NCBI GenBank assembly: GCA_937981575.1
Contig: CALJNR010000072.1
Location: forward strand, 23,130-87,129
Source of the DNA: an uncultured Clostridia bacterium
GTDB lineage: Bacteria; Bacillota; Clostridia; Lachnospirales; Cellulosilyticaceae
Direction: 5' to 3'
DNA: 64,000 bases
Shown here: one piece after another, positions 50,702 through 59,755 of the stretch
How positions within the stretch are numbered: position 1 is the first letter of the stretch
Layout: every line of letters starts with the position of its first letter
The notes under the pieces: model-generated
Told to the model about the DNA's origin: nothing
What the model saw: only the letters and a program-made list of their open reading frames with translations
Database searches by the model: none
Translations under genes and position numbers: made by a program

Positions 50702-52129
50702 ATGGATTTAACTAAGAACTTGGAAGATAACCTTCAAAAGCTTAAGTCTTCGCTGAAAGTGGGCGAAAGCTTTGACATTCTTGAACGAATCATCAATATA
50801 TACGGCACGAAATTTTATTTATATTATCTTGACGGCTTTGTTAAAGATCTTAATTTTGAACATGTAAGAAGGGATTTATACAATGTCAAAAAAGAGGACT
50901 TTGACAGCATCACATCCCTTAAAGATCTGGCTGAAAAAGCGATCAGCTCAGTAGAAGTTGCAACTGAAAGAGATATCGATAAAATTATTACTTTTATCCT
51001 TGCCGGGCAGACAGCACTTTTTGGTCCTCATTTTGACGAGGCTCTTCTTTTAGACCTTAGAAGCTATGTAGCAAGAAATACTGAAGAACCTGCAAAAGAA
51101 AGAGTCCTTAGAGGTGCCCATGATGGTTTCGTAGAAACTATTGTATTTAATACAGCGCTTATTCGAAGACGTATTAGAGATCCTCATCTTGTTTTTAAGA
51201 TGTATACGGTAGGCAAAATCTCCAGAACAGATGTTGCCGTAGGCTTTATGCGTAATAAGGTCGATAAAAAAACTCTGACAATAGTAAAAGAGTATTTAGA
51301 AACCCTTAATGTTGACGCCCTTACTTTAGGCGATCAAAGCTTAGTTGAGGCTATTCACTCTAAATCTTGGCTTAACCCATTCCCAAAGGTTCGCTATACC
51401 GAGCGTCCTGACGTAGCAGCTGCCCATATTGCTGAAGGAAAAGTGGTTGTTCTTGTTGATAATACCCCCACGGCCCTTATTTTACCAACAAACATCTTTG
51501 ATTTTATGCAGACGGTAGATGACTATTATATGCCTGTTTTAACTGGCAATTATCTAAGACTGGTTCGTTACATGGTGTTCTTTGTTAATCTGCTGCTGAC
51601 TCCTCTATTTGTCCTGCTTTTGCAGCATCCAGGCTGGATTCCTGCATGGCTGAGTTTTATAATCCCCAAAGACCCTTTCAGCATTCCTCTATTTCTTCAG
51701 TTTTTAATTCTTGAAATAGGGATTGACGGGCTTATGCTGGCCTCAGTGAATACCCCCAACGTCCTTGGTACTTCCTTGTCGATTATCGGCGGGCTTATCC
51801 TTGGAGATTATGCTGTTAAAACAGGCTGGCTTATTCCTCAGTCTATTCTTTATATGGCCATTGTAGCACTTTCAAGTTTTGCACAGCCTAGTATAGAGCT
51901 TAGCTACGCTTTTAAATTCTGCCGTATGCTTTTCTTGCTTCTAACTGGCCTCTTTAGTACAACTGGATTTATCATTGCAGCAATCATTAACCTTTTGACA
52001 CTAGGTTTCACCAAGACATTTACAGACCAATCTTATCTTTATCCACTTATTCCATTTAACTGGAAAGCTCTCAGCCATCTGCTTTTTAGAGCACGTCTTG
52101 CTGAAAAACAGGAAGCTAACCGAAAATAA
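50702..52129 (+). CDS. GerA-family spore germination protein (SpoVAF/GerAA-like)
   Basis: 475 residues. A cytoplasmic N-terminal domain (about 1-285) has the family block RGAHDGFVETIVFNTALIRR, RDPHLVFKMYTVGK and GDQSLVEAI. Four or five membrane helices follow (about 290-460: FVNLLLTPLFVLLL, GLMLASVNTPNVLG, GLILGDYAVKTGWLIPQSI). It is close in length to SpoVAF, which works with the SpoVA channel or germinant receptors. No B or C partner gene is adjacent. Shows the host forms spores. Confidence 0.9.
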   Translation: MDLTKNLEDNLQKLKSSLKVGESFDILERIINIYGTKFYLYYLDGFVKDLNFEHVRRDLYNVKKEDFDSITSLKDLAEKAISSVEVATERDIDKIITFILAGQTALFGPHFDEALLLDLRSYVARNTEEPAKERVLRGAHDGFVETIVFNTALIRRRIRDPHLVFKMYTVGKISRTDVAVGFMRNKVDKKTLTIVKEYLETLNVDALTLGDQSLVEAIHSKSWLNPFPKVRYTERPDVAAAHIAEGKVVVLVDNTPTALILPTNIFDFMQTVDDYYMPVLTGNYLRLVRYMVFFVNLLLTPLFVLLLQHPGWIPAWLSFIIPKDPFSIPLFLQFLILEIGIDGLMLASVNTPNVLGTSLSIIGGLILGDYAVKTGWLIPQSILYMAIVALSSFAQPSIELSYAFKFCRMLFLLLTGLFSTTGFIIAAIINLLTLGFTKTFTDQSYLYPLIPFNWKALSHLLFRARLAEKQEANRK

Positions 52130-52201
52130 CATGATTCTATACCCTTTTTTTAAAGCTTATAAAAACGGCAGGATAAATGCTAAGGATTTAGGCGTAAGTT
52201 T

Positions 52202-53260
52202 TTATTCTCTAATTTTTTTGCACATAGCCTCGTAGTTAACACTATAAAACCTCGTATGTTCTGCTGAAATAGCCCCTGATTCATAGAGCTTTAAAATACT
52301 GTCATCCATGTTTTTCATCCCTTGGTCTCTAGCAGCATAGATAAACGAATCAATTTGATGGATTTTAGATTCTCTAATCATATTCCGTATGGCACTATTT
52401 ACAAACATCACTTCAAAAGCCGGCACAAGTCCTCCATGTAGAGATGGAATAAGCTGCTGTGAAATAACCGCCTGAAGCACCAAAGAAAGCTGAATACGTA
52501 TTTGCTGCTGCTGACTTGGGGGAAATACATCAATAATGCGGTCGATTGTGTTTGCAGATCCTAATGTATGCAGGGTTGCAAACACTAATTGTCCTGTCTC
52601 TGCTGCAGTCATGGCAATTTGAATCGTTTCTAAATCTCTCATTTCTCCAAGTAAAATAACATCAGGAGCTTCCCTTAGGGCTGCTCTTAAGCCTTTCATG
52701 TAACTTTCTGTATCAGTCGTAATTTCTCTTTGACTTACAATGCTAAGATCATGTTTATGTATAAATTCTATAGGGTCTTCCAGCGTAATAATATGTGCAC
52801 TCCGCTTCTTATTAATTTGATCGATAATGCATGAAAGTGTGGTAGACTTACCGCTTCCTGCTGGTCCTGTTACTAAAATAAGTCCTTTCGTTTTTTGATA
52901 AAGACTTATAACCTCTTTTGGAATTCTCAGTTTTCTTGGCTCCGGCAGTTCAAATCTGACAACACGTATAACAGCTGCATGAGATCCCCGTTGCTTGTAG
53001 GCATTTACCCTAAATCTCCCAATGCTGCTCATTGAAAAGGAAAAATCATCATCTCCTTCTTGCCAAAATTTATCTATTTTCCGGCCTGCTAAATGATAAA
53101 TAGCTTCTATAATCGTTGCTGTGTCTTTTGGCATCAGCTTATTGGGCACCTGAGGATGTATTTTCCCACTGATTTTAAAGGATAGTGGGAGCCCTGCTAC
53201 TATAAATATATCTGCCGCCTCTTTCTCTAATGCCCCTCTTAATATTTTTTCTATTTCCAT
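52202..53260 (-). CDS. pilT: PilT-type pilus retraction ATPase
   Basis: 352 residues. AAA-like secretion ATPase with Walker A TGPAGSGKST, Asp box, Walker B LLGEMRDLETIQIA and His box QLVFATLHTLGSANTIDRI. The N-terminal part (LRGALEKEAADIFIVAGLPL) and the C-terminal MDDSIL block suit PilT rather than PilB. Drives pilus retraction. Last gene of a long operon; overlaps the preceding gene by 10 nt. Confidence 0.9.
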   Translation of the reverse strand: MEIEKILRGALEKEAADIFIVAGLPLSFKISGKIHPQVPNKLMPKDTATIIEAIYHLAGRKIDKFWQEGDDDFSFSMSSIGRFRVNAYKQRGSHAAVIRVVRFELPEPRKLRIPKEVISLYQKTKGLILVTGPAGSGKSTTLSCIIDQINKKRSAHIITLEDPIEFIHKHDLSIVSQREITTDTESYMKGLRAALREAPDVILLGEMRDLETIQIAMTAAETGQLVFATLHTLGSANTIDRIIDVFPPSQQQQIRIQLSLVLQAVISQQLIPSLHGGLVPAFEVMFVNSAIRNMIRESKIHQIDSFIYAARDQGMKNMDDSILKLYESGAISAEHTRFYSVNYEAMCKKIRE

Positions 53261-53748
53261 CCTTGATTCACCTGCTTTTTCAAAATAACCTCTTCAAATC
53301 GAGTCACTGATTCATCATAGTTCCAAACTCTGCTGTTTTCAATCTGCCAAGCTTCAATCTTATAATCTATCCCCTGTTCACTTGCTAAGCCCTTAATTTC
53401 AAGTACAACACGAAGCAGCTGATTATCACTTAGAGGAACCTTATAAGAAATAACTTTAGACTCTTGTCTGTTTAAAACTTCGAGATTTTGCAAATCACTT
53501 AATTCTTCTTCAAGCCCCTCTACCTCCGAGAAAATAAGCTTTTCATCTATATCCGCTAATACTGCCTCTGCTTTAGCATCAGCTTTGTAAAAGTTCTTTA
53601 TGCTTTCTGCCGATTTTGCAGCCAGCTTATAATCAGCCGAAGCTGTGCCAAGAGCAAGTACTGCCAAAGTTACCTCAGCCAATACTGTAAAAATCATAAC
53701 AAGTGAAACGACCCCTACTCCAGCCCGTATCTTGAAATTTCTTTTCAT
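53251..53748 (-). CDS. Pilus-assembly accessory membrane protein
   Basis: 165 residues. One N-terminal membrane helix (about 12-35) and a soluble part with helical Ala/Lys/Glu-rich character (SAESIKNFYKADAKAEAVLA) and a later beta-rich tail. No type III signal peptide. Position between pilin-like and pilT genes and 4-nt and 10-nt overlaps suggest a minor pilus or assembly part; no named family recognised. Confidence 0.6.
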   Translation of the reverse strand: MKRNFKIRAGVGVVSLVMIFTVLAEVTLAVLALGTASADYKLAAKSAESIKNFYKADAKAEAVLADIDEKLIFSEVEGLEEELSDLQNLEVLNRQESKVISYKVPLSDNQLLRVVLEIKGLASEQGIDYKIEAWQIENSRVWNYDESVTRFEEVILKKQVNQGWK

Positions 53749-54245
53749 TCTTCTTTTCCTCTTCTTTCCTGATTGGCATAATACTTAGCTGCCCTAAGCC
53801 TGCAAATCTCATCCCCCTCTTCGCTGTTTTCCGGCAGTACTCTTCTTGAATTTATCTTTTCACCTGTTAGATTAATTTCAAGAAGTTCTCCTCTTTTAAA
53901 GCCCTGGCTACTATGTATTATTCTTATCCTATAGCCCGGCTGTTTTTTTTCATTTTGAACTTCCCAATTTTTATCATAGTAAAAAATATATTGTCCGCCG
54001 CTTTCCACTGCCCCGTTCTCCATAATATATGCTACATACTCTTCCTGTGACCGGCTGGATTTTGCATATTCAGCAATACTTTGAATCTTAGCAGTCATTT
54101 CAGTCAAGTCTTTAGCTTTTTGCCTAAGTTCATGCCCTTTTACAAATACTCTAAGAACTATGGCTGAAACTATAGACAAAAAGAACGTGCAGATGATAAA
54201 TTCTACCAAAAATGCTCGGGAATGCAAAATTACTCTCTCCTTCAT
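53745..54245 (-). CDS. Type IV pilin-like protein
   Basis: About 166 residues from the ATG at 54245, with GAAGGAG upstream; an earlier in-frame ATG at 54266 is less well placed. The N-terminus (MKERVILHSRAFLVEFIICT) has an R|AFLVE-like cut site with Glu at +5, then a hydrophobic helix (FIICTFFLSIVSAIVLRVF) as in pseudopilins. A beta-rich C-terminus follows. The usual Gly at -1 is replaced by Arg. Candidate minor pilin. Confidence 0.65.
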   Translation of the reverse strand: MKERVILHSRAFLVEFIICTFFLSIVSAIVLRVFVKGHELRQKAKDLTEMTAKIQSIAEYAKSSRSQEEYVAYIMENGAVESGGQYIFYYDKNWEVQNEKKQPGYRIRIIHSSQGFKRGELLEINLTGEKINSRRVLPENSEEGDEICRLRAAKYYANQERRGKEE

Positions 54246-54272
54246 CCTCAATCTCCTTCTAAGCATTATGCT

Positions 54273-54743
54273 TTATTTCCCTTCGCTCCTTAAGCTTATT
54301 GTAAGTTCTAAAGATTCGCCCTTCTGGTCCTTAGACTCAAATCTCAGTCTATTTCTACCTTGTCTCTCCATCTCTAGTTCCTGGATTTTAACCACACTGA
54401 TGCCGTCCTTAAGAGATATATGAGTTCCCTTTTCTATCAGCAACTCATATAGTTCTCCCTTGTACTCATAAATCCAAGTCTCATAGTCTGTCTCTTCAAT
54501 TTTTTGTGAAAGTACAAGTACCTGCCTGCCTTCTTTAGATGCTATGGACACTTGTCCCTTGCGGTCGTTTTCTCTTATTTTAGCTGCAATATATAAAAGC
54601 GGTGTCCGTTTTTCATAATTGCTGTCCATATCATTAACTATCTTTTTATAAACATCTGCTCCTATGAGCACGATAATAAGCGCACCCATTGTAAACACAA
54701 GAGTAAGCCCCAACATGAGCAAAATATTAGTAGCATAACGCAT
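54273..54743 (-). CDS. DUF4860-like pilus-locus protein
   Basis: 156 residues. N-terminal membrane helix (about 5-27, ILLMLGLTLVFTMGALIIVL) and a soluble, beta-rich tail with TPLLYIAAKIRENDRKGQVS. The pattern and position in Clostridia pilus operons suit DUF4860. Function unknown, probably a minor pilin-like structural part. Two nt separate it from the gene upstream. Confidence 0.65.
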   Translation of the reverse strand: MRYATNILLMLGLTLVFTMGALIIVLIGADVYKKIVNDMDSNYEKRTPLLYIAAKIRENDRKGQVSIASKEGRQVLVLSQKIEETDYETWIYEYKGELYELLIEKGTHISLKDGISVVKIQELEMERQGRNRLRFESKDQKGESLELTISLRSEGK

Positions 54744-54745
54744 GC

Positions 54746-55060
54746 TTAATATCCTCCTGCCTTTGGAATAACTATAACATCCGGCATAACATTGGCTCCA
54801 AACACCTCATAATGTACAACATAGCGCTTATGGTCAACGATCAGCCCATAATGATCTTCTAAATACTGAATATCTGGGGGATACATCCCTTCTATAACAT
54901 AGCATTGAACAGCCGCACGTTTAACTGCCTTTTGTAGAAAATAAGTCTGCTCTTTTCGGGCGCCTTCTGAAATGTTATAAATACCTATGTAAACTAAAGC
55001 TAAGGCTAATATAAATAATATAAGCGGCAAGACACTTACTTTATGTTGATAATTCTTCAT
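54746..55060 (-). CDS. Small membrane-anchored pilus-locus protein
   Basis: 104 residues. One membrane helix (about 10-31) followed by a short domain with a Cys (AAVQCYVIEGMYPPDIQYLE) and YPP and VIVIPKAGGY blocks, reminiscent of a pseudopilin C-terminal domain. No family name given. Start after GGAGGG, ends 2 nt before the next gene. Confidence 0.6.
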   Translation of the reverse strand: MKNYQHKVSVLPLILFILALALVYIGIYNISEGARKEQTYFLQKAVKRAAVQCYVIEGMYPPDIQYLEDHYGLIVDHKRYVVHYEVFGANVMPDVIVIPKAGGY

Positions 55061-55074
55061 CTAGTCCCTCCCAT

Positions 55075-56091
55075 CTATGCTATAGATGACATGATCCCCA
55101 TAAGCGGAAGCATCACTGAAATAAGTATCGTTCCAATGACAATAGATAATGCTGCAACGACTAGGGGTTCTATAATCCCCACACGCCTTTCCAGGGTCTT
55201 CTGAACTTCCTCTTCCAGCTGATTTGCCACCTGTTTCATCACCTCATCTATATGGCCAGTCTTCATGCCAACGCTTATCATATGAGCAGTAAGTTTTGGG
55301 AAAATGCCACTTTCTAAAATGATCTGACTAAACGAATCACCTTGTTGCACGCGTGCTTCACACCTTTTAACCTTGGCATATACCTTCTGATTTTCTATAA
55401 GTTCTCCTGCCATACTAAGGGCCTCTTCAATGCCACAGCCGCTTGCCACCATCAGCGACATCACCCCAGCAAATCTTGCAGCCGCAATTTTTTCAGCAAT
55501 TTTGAACTTATTCGTAAACTTTTTCGAAATAGCTCTTCCCTTTTTTGTCTTAATCATTGATAAGGCGACTAAAGCCAAAAAAATAATCCCTATAATCACA
55601 CCATAAGCGTACTGACCAATCACACTGCCAAAATACATAAAGCCTTGTGCAATCCCCGAAAGTTCTCCGCCTAAATTATTAAAAACTTCTTTGAAAACAG
55701 GAAGGACTTTGATAGAAAGCACCATTAATACGGCCAGCATCATGCCGCATAAAACAAGCGGATAAAAAACAGCTCCTTTAATACTTTGTTTTAAAGCCTC
55801 TTCTCTTTCATAATAATCGCTAAGTGCCATAACAACTTGTTCAAGCCTTCCAGTTTGAGTCCCTATTTTAATCATCTTAATCATATAATCCGGAAACTCT
55901 CCCTGATAAGCCAAGGCTTTATCCAGCGGCTTGCCCATCTCAAGCTGCTCCCCTATATTCTGTAAAACCTTCTTTATCTTACCTTCTTCACTGTCTTCTG
56001 CCATGATAGCTGTTCCTTCATGCAGTGTAATGCCTGATTTCAAAATAAGTCCTAGCTGAGCGCAAAAAACAGCCAGTTCCCGTTCTTCCAT
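55075..56091 (-). CDS. pilC: PilC/GspF-family pilus platform protein
   Basis: 338 residues. Two GspF repeats (about 5-120 and 195-320), each ending in membrane helices. The family blocks are present: LGLILKSGITLHEGTAIMAE, MIKIGTQTGRLEQVVMALSDY, and VMSLMVASGCGIEEALSMAG with MISVGMKTGHIDEVMKQVA. The inner-membrane platform of type IV pili or related systems. First pilus gene after the sortase in the operon. Confidence 0.92.
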   Translation of the reverse strand: MEERELAVFCAQLGLILKSGITLHEGTAIMAEDSEEGKIKKVLQNIGEQLEMGKPLDKALAYQGEFPDYMIKMIKIGTQTGRLEQVVMALSDYYEREEALKQSIKGAVFYPLVLCGMMLAVLMVLSIKVLPVFKEVFNNLGGELSGIAQGFMYFGSVIGQYAYGVIIGIIFLALVALSMIKTKKGRAISKKFTNKFKIAEKIAAARFAGVMSLMVASGCGIEEALSMAGELIENQKVYAKVKRCEARVQQGDSFSQIILESGIFPKLTAHMISVGMKTGHIDEVMKQVANQLEEEVQKTLERRVGIIEPLVVAALSIVIGTILISVMLPLMGIMSSIA

Positions 56092-56106
56092 ATCGCATCC
56101 TCCTTC

Positions 56107-56757
56107 CTATTCAATTAACTTCCCCTTTACAATAAGTCTATGCGTTGCCCTATAAACAGGATGACAAGTAATAAGCGTTACTTCTTTGCTATTTTTCGGC
56201 TGATCTAAAATAGAAATGTCTTCTGGCTTTACAATATGGATAGAATATACCTTATAAAGATAACTCTGCTGTCCATATTCCAAAATAATCTCATCTTCTT
56301 TTTTAACCTCATTCAGTCTGTTAAATATCTGCCCGAAGGTATAATTTCTATGTCCAGCAACAGCGCAGTTTCCCAGTTCTCCTGGAAAGGCTGTTCCCCT
56401 CATATGACCTGCCCCTGTTTTAAGTGCCTGGTCACTTACTCCCTCGATCAGCAGAAGATCCGTTCTTATCTTTGGAATTTTAATCCTGCCTAAAATCTCC
56501 ATACTTTCACTTGTTGGTTGTTTACTTGTTTTTTCAGTCTCTAATGCTATGTTTTCAAGTTCCTTATGCTGCTCTTCTTCTATATCTGCTGCACTGTATT
56601 CAGGCTGCCCATCCCCATAACTTATTTCCTGCAGTTCTTCTAGGTAGGCTTCATAGAGCTTTTTACCTTCATAATACGTATAAAGCGTTCCTATTCCCGG
56701 AATAGTTAAAAGAATAATTCCCACAAGCATCATCAATTGACCAATTTTTCTTTTCAT
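56107..56757 (-). CDS. Class D sortase
   Basis: 216 residues. N-terminal signal anchor (about 8-30) and a sortase fold with catalytic H136 (CAVAGHRNYTFGQIF), C198 (VTLITCHPVY) and R207 (ATHRLIVKG). The class D tag is inferred from length and the IPKIRTDLLLIEGVSDQALK block. It cuts a cell-wall sorting signal and joins the protein to peptidoglycan or another protein. An LPKTG protein is encoded four genes upstream in the same operon and is the likely substrate. Confidence 0.92.
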   Translation of the reverse strand: MKRKIGQLMMLVGIILLTIPGIGTLYTYYEGKKLYEAYLEELQEISYGDGQPEYSAADIEEEQHKELENIALETEKTSKQPTSESMEILGRIKIPKIRTDLLLIEGVSDQALKTGAGHMRGTAFPGELGNCAVAGHRNYTFGQIFNRLNEVKKEDEIILEYGQQSYLYKVYSIHIVKPEDISILDQPKNSKEVTLITCHPVYRATHRLIVKGKLIE

Positions 56758-56772
56758 ATGATCCGCTCCATC

Positions 56773-57588
56773 TTAATATTCGTTAACTTTCTGATAATCC
56801 CTTTCGGACTTTATCATCTTGACCTTCGGTTTACTTTTGATAACTTGCAGATCATAAGTCGTATCAATAATAATCCAGCCTTTTGCGCTAGCATCGTAAA
56901 CTTCATTCCACGCATGATAACCTTCTGCATTAGGCGTATAGCCCTTAACTAATTTTGAGGGAATCCCCTGACTTCTCAGCATAGCAGCATAAAGCGATGA
57001 AAAATCATAACAAATACCCTTCTTATCCCGGAAGGTAGCATCAATAACCGGAAGATAAGTCGAAGGAAGAGTCGCTAACTTGTTATAGTCATAAGCATAC
57101 CCGCCGACCATATGGGTATAGAGAATTTTTGCTTTTTCCTCAAGGGCTTTTGTATCTTTTGTAAGGGCTGCTGCTTTTTTGACCGACTCCATATCTTGTG
57201 TCCAGTCAATATTCTGCACTGAATTTAGAAAAACACCTTGCTCATCCTGAAGCTTAACTTCTATTGTTTCTGCTGCCACTGTGCGATAATTATTTCCAGA
57301 TGTATTTTCTAAAATTTTTACTTTATAAGTTCCGCTTCCTAATTGCAGCGGAAAGCTTTCTTTTTTCACACTTCGTCTTAAATCATAAGTATATTTCCGT
57401 TCCTCTTTTTCAATCATCACCTTTATTCTTTTATCCGCTGCGCCCTTATAGGTAACATGCAAAACCCCCTTAGCGGTCTCTCCTGTATCAAAATAGGTTA
57501 CCTGCGATCCATAACTTGTCACTGATAGTCCTAGTAAAATAACTGCCATCAGAATAAGTTTAATAAGTATTTTACTTTTCACCTTCAC
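56773..57588 (-). CDS. Secreted transglutaminase-like protein
   Basis: 271 residues, GTG start behind GGAGGAGG. Signal peptide (about 8-28). A C-terminal transglutaminase-like core (about 170-260) has Cys in RDKKGICYDFSSLYAAMLRS, His in EGYHAWNEVY and Asp in IIDTTYD, so the triad is intact. Most such bacterial proteins are cysteine proteases; a crosslinking role on the sortase-built structure is an alternative. In operon with sortase. Confidence 0.85.
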   Translation of the reverse strand: MKVKSKILIKLILMAVILLGLSVTSYGSQVTYFDTGETAKGVLHVTYKGAADKRIKVMIEKEERKYTYDLRRSVKKESFPLQLGSGTYKVKILENTSGNNYRTVAAETIEVKLQDEQGVFLNSVQNIDWTQDMESVKKAAALTKDTKALEEKAKILYTHMVGGYAYDYNKLATLPSTYLPVIDATFRDKKGICYDFSSLYAAMLRSQGIPSKLVKGYTPNAEGYHAWNEVYDASAKGWIIIDTTYDLQVIKSKPKVKMIKSERDYQKVNEY

Positions 57589-57643
57589 CTCCTCCTCCTT
57601 TCCTTATCTAATTGCTCTAGTCCTTTCATAGATGTTTGTTCTT

Positions 57644-58762
57644 CTATGCCGTAATATCTTCTTCTAATGTTTGTACTTTCTCTTCACACACTTGTTCTAA
57701 AATGAGTATTTTATCATCCTCTATTTCATAGATATAAAGCATGCCGTTTTCTTTAACATAAAACTTCGTTATATGTAAAAGATCATTTTCCTGCTCATAG
57801 AAAACAGGCTTTTCTATTTCATCCGCTATTTTAATAAGATCATCGATCGTACTTACATGGTAAACCTCTAGATCCTCTGTTACTTTCATATGATCTACAA
57901 CAACCATCCGGCTTCCATGTTCATTAAGTATCTTTTTAATTTTTTTCTTTTTTAAATCTTCCAAACTATGTACGCCTATAAACAGCAGTATAGCTATAAA
58001 TCCTAATCCCCCTATGCCTAATGCCATACCACAGCGTATTATTAGACCCTTATCAGCTTCTGCAGGAACCTGTACTGTTTCTTCTACAACATGACTTTGA
58101 TCATTTTGCCCCTCTTTAGTAATACTAAAATACCCATTATTTAAAGGAATACTAATGGCTGTCTTTATTTCATCTTTCTGACTGCCTTTAGGAAGCTCCA
58201 ATGTTTGATTGCCTTCCATCATGACCACAAGTTCTACGCTAAGATTAACTTTTGAAGCTTGGAGTACAGATTGGGCAAAAGCATTATATTCATGAAAATT
58301 AACTTTTATTTCTTTTTGTACATTATGTTTATCTGTATTAAGCTTAAGACTTTGTTCTGGGATCAGTTCAAATACTTTACGCCATATGATCTGCTTTTCA
58401 TCATTTTTATTTGTATAACCTCTTACTTCTGCACTGACTCTATAATCGCCTTCTACATCTATTGGTTCACTTCCTATAAAAGAATGGGTAAAATCAGCGG
58501 TGATGTAATCTACAAACTCGGTCAAGTACATTTCTCCCTCCCCTAATTCTTCATTCTCATAAAGTATATTAGGCTTAACATGTACCGAATAGTTTACATC
58601 TGACTTAACATTATAGTCATAGATAGACCGCTTTTCTTCTCTTATATGCTCTTTGCTATATTCTAGAGTCATGAGTCCTGCTGATCCAATCGCAAGTATT
58701 GCGGAAACTAACAACAACCCCATTCTCAAATACTTATTTATTCTGACCTTCCTGGTTTTCAT
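57644..58762 (-). CDS. DUF5305-family membrane protein
   Basis: 372 residues. N-terminal membrane helix (about 13-32), an extracytoplasmic beta domain (about 45-225; NYSVHVKPNILYENEELGEG) and a second helix (about 240-262), then a cytoplasmic domain with SRMVVVDHMKVTEDLEVYHV. This layout matches DUF5305 proteins that accompany SipW-like signal peptidases in Clostridia and archaea. Possibly a chaperone or assembly factor for secreted fibres. Confidence 0.82.
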   Translation of the reverse strand: MKTRKVRINKYLRMGLLLVSAILAIGSAGLMTLEYSKEHIREEKRSIYDYNVKSDVNYSVHVKPNILYENEELGEGEMYLTEFVDYITADFTHSFIGSEPIDVEGDYRVSAEVRGYTNKNDEKQIIWRKVFELIPEQSLKLNTDKHNVQKEIKVNFHEYNAFAQSVLQASKVNLSVELVVMMEGNQTLELPKGSQKDEIKTAISIPLNNGYFSITKEGQNDQSHVVEETVQVPAEADKGLIIRCGMALGIGGLGFIAILLFIGVHSLEDLKKKKIKKILNEHGSRMVVVDHMKVTEDLEVYHVSTIDDLIKIADEIEKPVFYEQENDLLHITKFYVKENGMLYIYEIEDDKILILEQVCEEKVQTLEEDITA

Positions 58763-58862
58763 AAACTCCTCCTCAATCCCGTAAACGTCAAGGAAAAGGG
58801 ATGTCCTTTGGACCCCCTTCTCCTATTAATCCCTACTCATTCAATAAACCCATTAGATAAGG

Positions 58863-59726
58863 CTATTCATCTTCTTTTTTCCCTCGTCTATAGATACTGA
58901 TTCCTCCGCCCAGCATAGCTAAGCCTAAGCCATACACAAACAGTGCACCTACGCCTCCTGTCTTTGGAAGTTTAGCCGGTCCTCCTGGAACTGGTTCATC
59001 AACGACTTCAGTATCCCCACTGCCTCCTGGGATGTCTTCATCAGTCACTTCTATAGATGCTGGTCCTGCCGGAATCGTCTCATCTGTTACTTCCACTTCA
59101 TTTGATGGCGTTATGGTAGTTCCTGGCGTACTTGGTCCTCCGCTGTTTGGATTATCCGTATCCGTTCCCCCGCCATCACCCGGCTCAGCCTGGTCATAAA
59201 CAATCTCAAGCAAAAACTCTGCTGTTTCATTTTGCAGCTCTGTCACCTCTGTTGAAAGCCCCATTTTAAGCTTAAACTCTATCATTTCATTGACTGTAAG
59301 CTTTTTGTCTTTATGCTGCTTAGTCAGATAATTTATATATTCATCTTGCGTTATTTCGTTGTCTTGTTCATCATAAAAAACAAGCTGATCATAGAGTTCC
59401 TTATTCCCACCTGACTGATGAACCTTTACAGCCAGAAGCCTGATTTCTTTCCCCAAATTGGTAATCTTCGAGACAATAGTAAAATAGGCCCCAGGATACA
59501 AATTATCCACAGTTACATGGATCAGTCCATTTTTAATAGGATCTGATTCTAAATTAACTGTTACATACTCCGAAGTCTCACTTCCGACGCTACTTACTAT
59601 CTGAACCTCGAAATCCCTTGTTCTTGCCACTCCCGCTACTGCGCTTGTCGCCGCATACGCTACTTGGAGCAGAACAGATGCTATAATTAGTGCAAGCCCG
59701 ATTAACGTGCTTTTCTTTTTTATCAC
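58863..59726 (-). CDS. LPKTG cell-wall-anchored surface protein
   Basis: About 287 residues; GTG at 59726 has AGGAG 8 nt upstream, better placed than the GTGs at 59735 and 59732. A signal peptide is followed by a soluble domain (about 35-185), then a Gly/Pro/Thr stalk with three EVTDE/EVVDE-type repeats ending IPAGP, IPGGS and VPGGP. The C-terminus has LPKTGG, a hydrophobic stretch and RRGKK, a full sortase signal. Likely substrate of the operon's sortase. Confidence 0.88.
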   Translation of the reverse strand: MIKKKSTLIGLALIIASVLLQVAYAATSAVAGVARTRDFEVQIVSSVGSETSEYVTVNLESDPIKNGLIHVTVDNLYPGAYFTIVSKITNLGKEIRLLAVKVHQSGGNKELYDQLVFYDEQDNEITQDEYINYLTKQHKDKKLTVNEMIEFKLKMGLSTEVTELQNETAEFLLEIVYDQAEPGDGGGTDTDNPNSGGPSTPGTTITPSNEVEVTDETIPAGPASIEVTDEDIPGGSGDTEVVDEPVPGGPAKLPKTGGVGALFVYGLGLAMLGGGISIYRRGKKEDE

Positions 59727-59755
59727 TTTCACCACTCCTCACACCCGAGTACCAC

